From Aeromicrobium sp. Root495 (GTDB lineage Bacteria; Actinomycetota; Actinomycetes; Propionibacteriales; Nocardioidaceae), in the NCBI RefSeq assembly GCF_001426755.1, contig NZ_LMFJ01000001.1, positions 232,961-296,960 on the forward strand: a stretch of DNA of 64,000 bases, given 5' to 3'. The notes under the pieces were generated by a model. It was given only the letters and a program-made list of their open reading frames with translations, did not search any database and was not told the DNA's origin. A program made the position numbers and the translations under genes. This document shows, piece by piece, positions 49,425 to 58,003 of the stretch (the first letter of the stretch is position 1; every line of letters begins with the position of its first letter).

Positions 49425-50609
49425 ATGAGGCCGCTCGACTGTCCGTCCCAGGACTACGACTGGGGATCGACTGACGACATCCCCGCATTCCTGCGCACCG
49501 CGTCGGGCGACCGGCCCATGGCCGAGGTCTGGATGGGCACCCACCCGCTCGGGCCGGCCATGGTCCCGGGCCCCGACGGACCCGTGTCACTGCGCGACGC
49601 GGTGGGCGAGCTGCCCTTCATGCTCAAGATCCTCGCGGCCTCCCGTCCGCTCTCCATCCAGGTCCACCCGAGCAGCGCCCTCGCGCAGGCCGGGTTCGCG
49701 GCGGAGGAGGCGGCGGGCGTCCCGTTCGACGCACCGGAACGGGTCTACAAGGACCCCCACCCCAAGCCCGAGATGGTCTACGCGCTCACCACCTTCGACA
49801 CCCTCGTGGGGTTCCGCCCCACGGCGGAGATCCTGCGGGTCCTCGCGCCGCTGCCGGTCCCTTACGTGCAGGCGCTCGCCGACGAGCTCCGGCTCAAGCC
49901 CGGCTTCGCCGGCATCGTGCGTCTCGTGGAGCAGGTCGTCACCGAGCCGCCGTCGGCCGAGGACGTCGCGGCGGTCGTGGACGCGTGCGCCGAGGCACTC
50001 GCGCAGGGGATCGACGTCAAGCGGGCGTACGCCACCGCGGTGGAGATCCAGCGGCACCACCCCGGTGACGCGGGCATCGTCCTGTCCCTCCTGCTGAACC
50101 GCCTCACGCTGCAGCCCGGCGAGGCGGCCTACCTGGGCGCGGGCATCATCCACGCCCACCTGAGCGGCATGTGTCTCGAGGTGATGGTGTCCTCGGACAA
50201 CGTCCTGCGCGCCGGCCTCACGAGCAAGCACCTGGATCCCGAGGGCCTCATCCGCTGCCTCGACCGAGGCATGTCCCGGCTCGCCCGCGTCACGCCGCGG
50301 CAGTTCGGGTTCTCCACCGACGTCTACGCGCCCGGGCTCCACGAGTTCGCGCTGTCGGTCACGCAGAGCTCACCCGCCGAGCCCGACGGAGCACTGCTGC
50401 CCGACGAGGGCCGGCGCATCCTCGTCTGCTGCGGCGGCGAGGTGGAGCTCGTCAACCGGCACGGCGAGCGGGTGTCGCTGCAGCGCGGCGACGCCGTCTA
50501 CGCCGACGAGGAGGACGGGCCCCTGCGCGCCTTCGGCACCGGCGAGGTGGCCCAGGCCTTCACGCCCGACGTCGACGCCCCCGTCACCGAGCTCACCGAC
50601 CTCGTCTGA
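49425..50609 (+). CDS. manA: Mannose-6-phosphate isomerase, class I
   Basis: A 394-residue zinc isomerase converting fructose-6-P and mannose-6-P. Type I motifs are seen: KILAASRPLSIQVHPSSALA, KPEMVYALT, and YLGAGIIHAHLSGMCLEVMVSSDNVLRAGLT, which hold the zinc ligands. TAGGCT lies 6 bases before the ATG, indicating a leaderless message. Convergent with ManC; together they feed GDP-mannose for glycans of the surrounding envelope genes. Confidence 0.95.
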   Translation: MRPLDCPSQDYDWGSTDDIPAFLRTASGDRPMAEVWMGTHPLGPAMVPGPDGPVSLRDAVGELPFMLKILAASRPLSIQVHPSSALAQAGFAAEEAAGVPFDAPERVYKDPHPKPEMVYALTTFDTLVGFRPTAEILRVLAPLPVPYVQALADELRLKPGFAGIVRLVEQVVTEPPSAEDVAAVVDACAEALAQGIDVKRAYATAVEIQRHHPGDAGIVLSLLLNRLTLQPGEAAYLGAGIIHAHLSGMCLEVMVSSDNVLRAGLTSKHLDPEGLIRCLDRGMSRLARVTPRQFGFSTDVYAPGLHEFALSVTQSSPAEPDGALLPDEGRRILVCCGGEVELVNRHGERVSLQRGDAVYADEEDGPLRAFGTGEVAQAFTPDVDAPVTELTDLV

Positions 50610-50624
50610 CCCCACCGTCTCGGG

Positions 50625-51689
50625 TCAGACCAGGTGGTCGCGCCCGGTCTCCTTGAGGAGGGCCGGGACCTCCTTGACCCGCTGCGCGAGGTCGAGCGTG
50701 GTGACGAGCAGCGCGTCGGACGTGCGGACCACCACGACGTCGCGCAGCCCCACGACGGCGATCGTGGTGCCGTCCTCGGCCCGGGCCAGGCCGTCGGCGT
50801 CGACCCACACGACGCCGTCGCTCGAGGCGCCGCCCAGCTCCTGGAGAGCGGCGAAGTCGCCGATGTCGTCCCAGTCGAAGCCGCCCGGCACCACGGCGAT
50901 GCCGCCCTCGAGGGAGACGGGCTCGGCGACGGCGTGGTCGATGGCGATCTTGGTGAGCGTGGGCCAGGCGTCGGCGAGGACCGCGGAGCGGTCGGGCCCG
51001 TCCCAGGCGGCCGCGATGGTGCGCAGGCCGGCGTGGAGCCCTGGTTGCAGGCGGGCGAGGTGGTCGAGCAGGACGTCGGTGCGGGTCACGAACATCCCCG
51101 CGTTCCAGCTGAACGTGCCGGCGTCGAGGTACGACTGCGCGGTCTGGGCGTCGGGCTTCTCGACGAACCGGACGACCGCACGGCCGTCGGGCGCGCCGTC
51201 GACGCCGAGGGCGTCACCGGCCTCGACGTAGCCGAACGCCGTGGAGGGGGAGCGGGGCGCGATGCCGATCGTGGTGACGAGACCGCTGCGCGCCACGGCC
51301 TCGGCCTGGCGGACGGCGTCCTCGAAGGCGGCGACGTCGGCGATGACGTGGTCGGCGGCGAACGACGCGATCACGGCACCCGGGCTGCGCTCCTCGATGA
51401 CGGCGGCGGCGAGGCCGATGGCGGGCATGGAGTCGCGTGGCGCCGGCTCCACGAAGAGGCTCGTGAGCCCCGGCAGCTGCTCCTGCACGAGCGCGGCGTG
51501 GGCCGGGCCGGTGACCACGTGGATGTGCTCGGGCGGCACGAAGGTGCTGAGCCGGTCCCACGTCTCCTGCAGGAGGCTCCGACCCGACCCGGTGAGGTCG
51601 AGCAGGAACTTGGGGTGCGAGCTGCGAGAGAGCGGCCAGAGGCGGGTGCCGGCGCCGCCGGCGGGGATCACGGCGTGGAGCTCGGTCAT
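50625..51689 (-). CDS. manC: Mannose-1-phosphate guanylyltransferase
   Basis: A 354-residue nucleotidyltransferase: AVIPAGGAGTRLWPLSRSSHPKFLLDL is the GTP-binding signature, with VEPAPRDSMPAIGLAA and FVEKPD as GMP-family motifs. It makes GDP-mannose from mannose-1-P and GTP. It lacks the isomerase domain of bifunctional ManC/AlgA, consistent with a separate manA next door. ATG 51689 is chosen; the very long frame reaching 52871 is a shadow of the upstream nuclease gene. Confidence 0.95.
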   Translation of the reverse strand: MTELHAVIPAGGAGTRLWPLSRSSHPKFLLDLTGSGRSLLQETWDRLSTFVPPEHIHVVTGPAHAALVQEQLPGLTSLFVEPAPRDSMPAIGLAAAVIEERSPGAVIASFAADHVIADVAAFEDAVRQAEAVARSGLVTTIGIAPRSPSTAFGYVEAGDALGVDGAPDGRAVVRFVEKPDAQTAQSYLDAGTFSWNAGMFVTRTDVLLDHLARLQPGLHAGLRTIAAAWDGPDRSAVLADAWPTLTKIAIDHAVAEPVSLEGGIAVVPGGFDWDDIGDFAALQELGGASSDGVVWVDADGLARAEDGTTIAVVGLRDVVVVRTSDALLVTTLDLAQRVKEVPALLKETGRDHLV

Positions 51690-51702
51690 GCGGACCAGGA
51701 TG

Positions 51703-53301
51703 TCACTGCAGGCCGTCCGACGTGAGCCCCGAGACCAAGGTGGTGGGCGTGGGCTCGCCCACGTCGACCTTCCGGGCATCGAGGGCCACGGTGGCCCGGA
51801 GCGCGTTGTGGTCGGACACGACGGGCGAGGCGTACCGGCCTCCGGCGAGACGGGCGAGCTGCTTCCAGCCCAGCACCTCGAACTCCTTGGACACGAAGAT
51901 GTGGTCGACGTGGGCCCCAGACCGCAGCACGGTGGTGGCGAACGTGTGGCCGGTGTTGATGTCGCGGTTGACGGGCTCGTCGGCGAGGTCGACCGCGTCG
52001 GTCTGGCCGACCTGGCGCATGATGGCGCCGGGCGAGTCCGAGGGACGGTGACGCCCCGAGTTGAAGTCGCCGGCGTAGATGATGGGCAGGTCGGCCGTGT
52101 TGATGGCCTCCATCCGGGCCACCATCCGGTTGGCCTCGCGCCGGCGCTTGCCGTCGTTGCCGTGACCGTTCTCGAGGTGGACGTCGACCACGATGAAGCG
52201 CCGACCCGTCTCGCGCAGGGCCAGCTCGGCCCACGTGGTGTTGCGACCGTCGCCGATGTCGAAGTTGCCGCCGGACAGCTGACGGAACAGCTCGGGACGG
52301 TAGAAGACGTAGCGCGCCTTGGCTCCGCCGGTGGCCCGCACGAACTGCCGCTTGCCGCCGCTGAAGATGGCGTTGGTGGTGGCGCCGACCCGCTTGCCGC
52401 CGGACTCCTGGAGGACGAAGACGTCGGCCTGGTTCTCGTTGAGGTAGTCGGCCATGACGCGGGCACGCCCCGCGTAGCCCGAGCACTTCTCGGAGCAGAC
52501 GTTCCACGTGGCGATGTTGAACGCCACCTCGCGCGGACGGGTGGTGACCGCCACCGGTGCGCCGAAGGCACCCACGGAGTCGCCACCGACGGGTCGGATG
52601 CGGAACCAGTACCGCGAGTCGGCCGAGAGTCCCTGCTGCACGAAGCCCGAGCCGGGGCCGAGCGTCCGCACAGTGGTGAGGTTCTTCGTGAACTTCTTGT
52701 CGCGCGCCACCTGCACGTCGTACTGGCGGGCGTTGGCGACGGCCTTCCAGTCGAGCCGTACGCCACCGGCCGAGCGCTTGTCGACCGAGACCTTGGCCAT
52801 GCGGGCGGGGGCGAGGCTGAAGCGCCCGGTGCGCGAGGAGGTGACGGTTCCGTCGCGCACGGCGTCGACACGGAAGAACTGCTCCTTGCCCGGCACCGAG
52901 GCCTTGAGGTCCTCGACGACCACCTTCGTGGTCCGGGACTCGACCTTGACGGTGTTCTTGGTCAGGGAGCGGTCGGCACCGACGCGGACGACGTAGTGGT
53001 CGGCGTCGTCGGCGACCTTCCAGTCGAGCTCGGCGCTCGTGGTGGAGACCTTGGTGGCCCGCAGCGCCGTGGGAGGGGCGTCGTCGGCGTCGGCGAGCGT
53101 GCGGGTGGCCCAGAGACCCCCCGCCAGCACGGCGACACCGGCCACGCCGGCCACGACCAGCCAGGCGGCGGAGAAGCGCCGCGGTCGGCGCCGGCCTCCG
53201 CCGGACGTGGTGCGGCGACGACCACCTGAGGGAGGCGGCGGCGGACCGGCTGGGCGCGTGGCCACGCGACGTCGCGCGGGCGTGCCTCTGCGGGTGACCA
53301 C
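51703..53301 (-). CDS. Membrane-anchored FN3 - endonuclease/exonuclease/phosphatase protein
   Basis: A 532-residue protein. A Pro/Arg-rich cytoplasmic start (residues 1-45), one membrane span (AAWLVVAGVAGVAVLAGGLWA), two fibronectin-III-like domains (about 75-265), then an EEP-fold hydrolase with TWNVCS, LQES, VDVHLENG, YAGDFNS and SDHNALR. These carry the Asn, Glu, His, Asp-Asn and Asp-His metal and catalytic residues. It is an extracellular phosphodiesterase or nuclease; the substrate (DNA, lipid or sugar phosphate) is unknown. Paralogue of the next two genes. Confidence 0.8.
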   Translation of the reverse strand: MVTRRGTPARRRVATRPAGPPPPPSGGRRRTTSGGGRRRPRRFSAAWLVVAGVAGVAVLAGGLWATRTLADADDAPPTALRATKVSTTSAELDWKVADDADHYVVRVGADRSLTKNTVKVESRTTKVVVEDLKASVPGKEQFFRVDAVRDGTVTSSRTGRFSLAPARMAKVSVDKRSAGGVRLDWKAVANARQYDVQVARDKKFTKNLTTVRTLGPGSGFVQQGLSADSRYWFRIRPVGGDSVGAFGAPVAVTTRPREVAFNIATWNVCSEKCSGYAGRARVMADYLNENQADVFVLQESGGKRVGATTNAIFSGGKRQFVRATGGAKARYVFYRPELFRQLSGGNFDIGDGRNTTWAELALRETGRRFIVVDVHLENGHGNDGKRRREANRMVARMEAINTADLPIIYAGDFNSGRHRPSDSPGAIMRQVGQTDAVDLADEPVNRDINTGHTFATTVLRSGAHVDHIFVSKEFEVLGWKQLARLAGGRYASPVVSDHNALRATVALDARKVDVGEPTPTTLVSGLTSDGLQ

Positions 53302-53390
53302 GGTGCTCCCTGGATGGTGCTCGAAGGATCGGGGACGGCCGGCACGCTGAGCGTGACAGGCCGTGGCCGAAGTTTACGCGAGGATCGCGC

Positions 53391-54638
53391 CTACTCGACC
53401 TGCATCCTCACGACGAGGGGGCTGTGGTCCGACCCGAGGTTCGCGTAGCGGCCGTCGGTGATGCGCTCGGCCTGGTGCCACCAGAGCACGCGGACCTGCT
53501 GCGGGACGGCCCACACGTGATCGACGTGGTCGCCCCACTGGACGCTCGTCTTGGGCGTGGTCTGCCAGTCGTTGTAGCTGTTGCGGTGCTGCCCGACGAG
53601 CTCCTGGGCCAGCTCGAAGGAGTCGGCGTAGCCCTTCTTGGCCATCTCGGTGCGGACGAAGTCGTCGGGTCGGTTGCGGTGCGAGTTGAAGTCGCCCGCG
53701 TAGACGACCGGCAGGTCCTCGGTGTTGTACTGCTTGACCTTCTCGAGGACGGCCTTGGTCTCGCGACCGCGTGAGAGCGCCGACTCCGCCTCCCTGCCGC
53801 TCACCGTCGTGGTGGTGTGGACGTCGACGATGATGAGGTGCTTCTGGGTCCGGAGGTCGATGAGCTCGGCCCACACGGCGTAGCGGGACTTGCCCGGCGT
53901 GACCGAGGCGGGGCTGGGGCCGATCTTCATCCAGCACGAGCGCACCCGGGACTCGCAGTCGAAGACGTCCGGCTGGTCGGGCAGCGTGGTCCTGCCCGGA
54001 GCGACCGAGAAGCGCGACGACCGCACGAAGAGGCGCTTGGCCGACTTGTACTCGACCTGGGTGTAGCCGGGGAGGAGGGTCGGCAGCTCGCTCGGGTCGG
54101 CGAAGTTGCTGGCGGCCTCCTGGAACGTGATCACGTCGGGGACGTACGTCTTGACCCGGTCGAGCACATGGGGTCGGCGCTGGGCCCACGTCTTGTCGCA
54201 CGGGCCCGCGTCGGAGCAGACGTTGTAGGTCATGAGCTTGAACGACGGCGGCCGTGCCGTGGTCTGGGCGGCGATCGTGCGATGCGCCTGACGGGCCGAG
54301 CGTGACCCCTTGGCCCCGCTGTTGATGCCGCGGACCTGGACCCAGTAGTCGGCGCCGGGGGCGAGCCCGGTGATCTTGGCGGCGGCGGAGGTGGTGCGGA
54401 CCCGCGGGGTACGGGAGTCGGCGACGGCCGCCCTGGAGCGGCCCACGAAGACCTCGTACCGCGTGGCTGCGGAGACCTTGCCCCACGTGATCGTGAGCGA
54501 GGTCCTGCTCGCCTTGGTGAACCAGACCAGCCCGACCTGTCCGGGCTTGGTGGCTGCCTGTGACGGCACGCCGGCGAGCATGGTCGTCGTCACGACCACC
54601 CCCACGAGCGCGCACAGCATGATGGTGCGTCGCTTCAT
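53391..54638 (-). CDS. Secreted FN3 - endonuclease/exonuclease/phosphatase protein
   Basis: A 415-residue secreted protein: signal peptide MLCALVGVVVTTTMLAGVPSQA, one FN3-like domain (about 35-125) and an EEP domain with TYNVCS, FQEAASNF, VDVHTTT, YAGDFNSHRN and GSDHSPLV. All active-site positions are kept. The ATG overlaps the stop of the upstream paralogue (ATGA), so both are translated from one mRNA. Confidence 0.8.
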   Translation of the reverse strand: MKRRTIMLCALVGVVVTTTMLAGVPSQAATKPGQVGLVWFTKASRTSLTITWGKVSAATRYEVFVGRSRAAVADSRTPRVRTTSAAAKITGLAPGADYWVQVRGINSGAKGSRSARQAHRTIAAQTTARPPSFKLMTYNVCSDAGPCDKTWAQRRPHVLDRVKTYVPDVITFQEAASNFADPSELPTLLPGYTQVEYKSAKRLFVRSSRFSVAPGRTTLPDQPDVFDCESRVRSCWMKIGPSPASVTPGKSRYAVWAELIDLRTQKHLIIVDVHTTTTVSGREAESALSRGRETKAVLEKVKQYNTEDLPVVYAGDFNSHRNRPDDFVRTEMAKKGYADSFELAQELVGQHRNSYNDWQTTPKTSVQWGDHVDHVWAVPQQVRVLWWHQAERITDGRYANLGSDHSPLVVRMQVE

Positions 54639-56398
54639 GACTTCTCCCTCAGCCCTGGCACGACCAGGACGACTCTCAGAGGATTATGGTCGCTCGCGAA
54701 CGGGGTTCTGTAGCTTTTCGCCGTTTTCATGTCGGGACGCAGCTGCCAGACCTTGACCGCGACGGAGCGCGACACCCAGACCTGGTCGACGTGGTCGCCG
54801 TTCTTGATGGGCCGCACGATGCCCTGGTTGGCGGAGTTGTACTCCGTGTTCTGCACGTCGCCGTCGGTGCGGCGGGCCACCGTGAGGGCGTTGGGGAGCT
54901 TCCGGAGCCCGAAGACCTTGGCCACGGCGTCGTAGCCGCCGGAGTACTTGCGCTGGTCGGCGTTGTCGCCGTTGGAGTTGAAGTCGCCGGCGTAGACGAC
55001 GGGCAGGTCGTCCGGGTTGAGCGCCGAGACCTGGCGCAGCAGCGTGCGCATCTGGGCCTCGCGTCGGGTGTCTCCCGTGCGGCCCTTGGCCGGCTCCAGG
55101 TGCGGGTCGACGACGATGAAGGGCGTGCGGGTGGTGCGGTCGCGCAGCTCGGCCCACACGGCGTAGCGCTTGCGCTTGGCGTCGAGCGTCAGGCCGCCGG
55201 ACCTCAGCATCGTGTACCTGGACGTGCGGTAGAAGAGCGACTTGGCGTGCAGGTAGGCGGCCCGCTTGAAACCGGGCAGCTGGGTGATGAAGTTGGTGTC
55301 CTTGTCGCCGGACTCCTGCGTGGAGAGGATGTCCGCGCGCGTGGCGCGGGCGGCCGCCCCGGCGAGCTTCTTGCGGTAGGGCCACGCCTTGACGTACCGC
55401 TCGTTCGCGGCGTCGCGGCACTTGTCCTGGCCGCACAGGTTGTAGGTGGCGAGCTGGACCGTCGCGGCGAACGTGGGCAGCGACCGGGTGACGACGGGCG
55501 AGGTCGGGCCCGCGGTGGTGCCGTTCCTGCCCCGGACCCGGATCCAGTAGCGCTGCCCGGGCACGAGCCCTGAGATCCGGGCGCGGGGCGACGTCGTGGC
55601 GACGGTGCGTCGTCCGCTCCGGAGGTCGGAGGAGGTGAAGGCCTCCACGAGGTAGCGCTCGGCGTTGCGCGCCGTGGTCCAGCTCAGGGGGATCGAGGTC
55701 GTCGTGGCCGTGCCGAGCGTCGTCGTGGTGACCGGCGCGACCGCGAGGTCGAGCTTGTAGACGACCGATCGCGTGCGGGCGTCGCTGTTGTAGGAGATGA
55801 CGTAGGCGTAGTAGTCGGTGCCGGGGCGCGAGGTGAGACCGCTGATCGTCGCCTTGAGCGCGGGTCCCTTGGCCGACGTCCGCAGGCAGCCGGTGTCGGT
55901 GGGTGCGGAGCGCAGGCACAGGACGTACGCGGTGGCGTGCGTGGCGGGCGACCAGGTGAACGTGGCGCTCGAGAGGGTCTGGGTGTGCTTCACCGAGCGG
56001 GCCGGCGTGGGGAGAGGGGCGAGCTCGACGGAACGGACGGCGGAGGTGCGGTGGCCGCTGCGGTTGTAGGCGACGAGCGTGGCGACGTAGTCGGTGCCCG
56101 TGCGCCGGGTGAGGTCGTCGAGACGGGCCCGGGTGGTGGTGAGCCGCGGGGTGCGGGCCGCGCACGCGGCGTCCTTCGCGGTGCGTCGCAGGCACACCAC
56201 GTAGCTCGTGGCGCCCTTCACGGGGGCCCACGAGAAGACGACGCTGGTGGTCCGCGGCGTGACGTGCGTCAGGACCGGACGCGAAGGAGCGGCCGCCGAG
56301 GCTGCCGGCGCGGGGACCAGGAGGGTGGCGGCGACGAGGCCCGCCACGCACGCGGCGAGGGCGGACAGACGGCCGTGGGACGGCGCACGTCGGGGCAT
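54635..56398 (-). CDS. Secreted multi-FN3 - endonuclease/exonuclease/phosphatase protein
   Basis: A 587-residue secreted protein: signal peptide (LAACVAGLVAATLLVPAPAASA), three FN3-like repeats (about 38-310; each with W-pair and TDYxAxVxxYN-type ends), then an EEP domain with TYNLCG, TQESGDKD, VVDPHLEPA, YAGDFNSNGDN and SDHNPLRVVL. The catalytic set is complete, with Asp replacing the usual first residue in the VxxH motif. First gene of the tandem trio. Confidence 0.8.
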   Translation of the reverse strand: MPRRAPSHGRLSALAACVAGLVAATLLVPAPAASAAAPSRPVLTHVTPRTTSVVFSWAPVKGATSYVVCLRRTAKDAACAARTPRLTTTRARLDDLTRRTGTDYVATLVAYNRSGHRTSAVRSVELAPLPTPARSVKHTQTLSSATFTWSPATHATAYVLCLRSAPTDTGCLRTSAKGPALKATISGLTSRPGTDYYAYVISYNSDARTRSVVYKLDLAVAPVTTTTLGTATTTSIPLSWTTARNAERYLVEAFTSSDLRSGRRTVATTSPRARISGLVPGQRYWIRVRGRNGTTAGPTSPVVTRSLPTFAATVQLATYNLCGQDKCRDAANERYVKAWPYRKKLAGAAARATRADILSTQESGDKDTNFITQLPGFKRAAYLHAKSLFYRTSRYTMLRSGGLTLDAKRKRYAVWAELRDRTTRTPFIVVDPHLEPAKGRTGDTRREAQMRTLLRQVSALNPDDLPVVYAGDFNSNGDNADQRKYSGGYDAVAKVFGLRKLPNALTVARRTDGDVQNTEYNSANQGIVRPIKNGDHVDQVWVSRSVAVKVWQLRPDMKTAKSYRTPFASDHNPLRVVLVVPGLREKS

Positions 56399-56565
56399 GG
56401 AGACACCTTGCTCATTCCGGGGCTGGTCGAGGGAAGCGCGCCCGAGTGCGCGAAACCAGGTCCGCCCAGGGTAGGCAACGATGGGACAGAAGTGAAGCGA
56501 GTGAGAAGAGTGAGTGAAGTGACGGGGTCCTTCCCGGTGGGTCCCGGGCTCCGTAGGCTGGCCCG

Positions 56566-57495
56566 ATGGACGTCGTGGCAGAGGTCGTGCGCTCAGGACT
56601 CGTCGAGAGCCGCCACCGCGGCGTGGCTGTGGGGGTCGACGCCGACGGAGAGGTCACCTGGTCGCTCGGGGACCCCAGCACGGTGGTCTTCCCGCGCTCG
56701 GCCAACAAGCCCTTCCAGGCCTTGGGGATGCTGCGCCTCGGTCTGCCGCTCGACGGCGCCGACCTCGCCCTGGCATCGGCCAGCCACTCCGCCGAGCCGT
56801 TCCACGTGGACGGCGTCCGCAGCATCCTCGTGCGGGCCGGGCTGGACGAGTCGGCCCTCCAGACGCCACCCTCCTACCCTCTCGACGGCCACGAGCACGC
56901 CGAGGTCCTGCGTCGCGGGGGCACCCGCGACCCGCTCTTCATGGACTGCTCGGGCAAGCACGCGGCCATGCTGCTGACCTGCGTGACGAACGGCTGGTCC
57001 ACGCACGACTACCTCGACCCCGAGCACCCGCTCCAGGTCGGCATCACCGAGACCTTCACCGAGCTGGTGGGCGGTCCGCCCGACGCCGTGGGGACCGACG
57101 GCTGCGGCGCTCCGCTCCTCGCCACGCCGCTGTCCCACCTCGCGCGGGGGATCGGCGCGCTGCGGCGCGGCGCGCCGGGGTCGGCGGAGGCGCGTCTCGT
57201 GAGTGCCATGACCGAGCACCCCCAGTGGGTCAGCGGGACCCGCCGCGACGACCTGGCCCTCGTGCGGGACGTCCCCGGCGCACTCGTGAAGTCCGGGGCC
57301 GAGAGCGTCCTGGTGGTGGGCCTGCCGGACGGACGGGCCTTCGCGCTCAAGATCGAGGACGGAGCGGAGCGACCGCTCTTCGTGGTGATGCGGCGGATCC
57401 TCGAGCTGCACGGTGTCGGCGCCCCCGGCCTGGTCCGCCCTCCCGTGGTGCTCGGCGGGGGGCAGCCCGTCGGCGAGGTCCGCCCGGCGTTCTAG
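56566..57495 (+). CDS. Asparaginase (type II-like, pfam06089 family)
   Basis: A 309-residue asparaginase of the actinobacterial/rhizobial family unrelated to E. coli AnsB. Motifs are VESRHRGVAVGVDADG, SANKPFQALGML, SASHSAEPFHVDGV, DCSGKHAAML and GTDGCGAPLLATPL, where the paired Ser/Lys and Cys residues form the zinc-activated active site of ReAV-type enzymes. Deamidates L-asparagine to aspartate and ammonia. ATG 56566 lies 6 bases after TAGGCT (leaderless pattern). No transporter is adjacent. Confidence 0.85.
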   Translation: MDVVAEVVRSGLVESRHRGVAVGVDADGEVTWSLGDPSTVVFPRSANKPFQALGMLRLGLPLDGADLALASASHSAEPFHVDGVRSILVRAGLDESALQTPPSYPLDGHEHAEVLRRGGTRDPLFMDCSGKHAAMLLTCVTNGWSTHDYLDPEHPLQVGITETFTELVGGPPDAVGTDGCGAPLLATPLSHLARGIGALRRGAPGSAEARLVSAMTEHPQWVSGTRRDDLALVRDVPGALVKSGAESVLVVGLPDGRAFALKIEDGAERPLFVVMRRILELHGVGAPGLVRPPVVLGGGQPVGEVRPAF

Positions 57496-57553
57496 GCGTC
57501 ACCCCCTGGTGTGACACGCAGGCGTAGCAATGTGAGGCAGTTCGCATGCTCTC

Positions 57554-57583
57554 CTGCTTGCATCTGCTTGCAAATGCAAGCAG
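57554..57583. promoter_or_regulatory. Triple CTGCTTGCA operator
   Basis: CTGCTTGCA at 57554-57562 and 57564-57572 are direct repeats 10 bp apart; TGCAAGCAG at 57575-57583 inverts the second, giving a perfect dyad with a 2-base centre. It ends 9 bases before the ATG of the HTH gene, so an autoregulatory binding site is likely. Confidence 0.75.
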
Positions 57584-57592
57584 AGTGGAGAC

Positions 57593-58003
57593 ATGGCCAA
57601 GCTGGACGTGCAGAAGACCGCCGGAGCACTCGGCGACTACCTGCGCGAGCAGCGACGTCAGGCGCAGATGTCCTTGCGACAGCTGGCCGAGGTCTCGGAG
57701 GTCTCGAACCCCTACCTCAGCCAGATCGAGCGAGGCGTGCGCCGTCCTTCGGCAGAGGTCCTGCAGCAGATCGCCAAGGCGCTGCGCATCTCGGCCGAGT
57801 CGCTGTACGTCAGGGCCGGAATCCTCGACGTCGACGAGTCGGGGGCTCGGATGGTGGAGGACGCCATCGCGCTCGACGCCCGTCTCACGGAGCGGCAGAA
57901 GACGGCTCTGCTCGACATCTACCGCTCGTTCGTGGGCGTTGAGAGCGTCTCGGACGCAGAGCTCACCGAAGTAGTCACCGAAGCCAACCAGGAGGAAGCA
58001 TGA
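57593..58003 (+). CDS. XRE-family regulator, Rv0474-like
   Basis: A 136-residue protein with a clear XRE domain: LGDYLREQRRQAQMSLRQLAEVSEVSNPYLSQIERGVRRPSAEVLQQIAKAL (residues 13-64), then a helical C-terminal part. It corresponds to mycobacterial Rv0474, encoded directly before hbhA. The GTGGAG in front of the ATG could be a weak ribosome-binding site, while three CTGCTTGCA half-sites lie immediately upstream, so it probably represses its own operon. Its stop overlaps the HbhA-like start as ATGA. Confidence 0.85.
   Translation: MAKLDVQKTAGALGDYLREQRRQAQMSLRQLAEVSEVSNPYLSQIERGVRRPSAEVLQQIAKALRISAESLYVRAGILDVDESGARMVEDAIALDARLTERQKTALLDIYRSFVGVESVSDAELTEVVTEANQEEA

Noticed and set aside
50625-52871. 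748-residue frame extending ManC upstream
   Set aside because: ManC begins at ATG 51689 with its GTP-binding motif; the extension is an off-frame shadow of the FN3-EEP gene.
56030-56045. Further copy of the 24-bp repeat in the FN3-EEP gene
   Set aside because: Only GGAACGGACGG matches; the rest diverges and it is inside conserved coding sequence.
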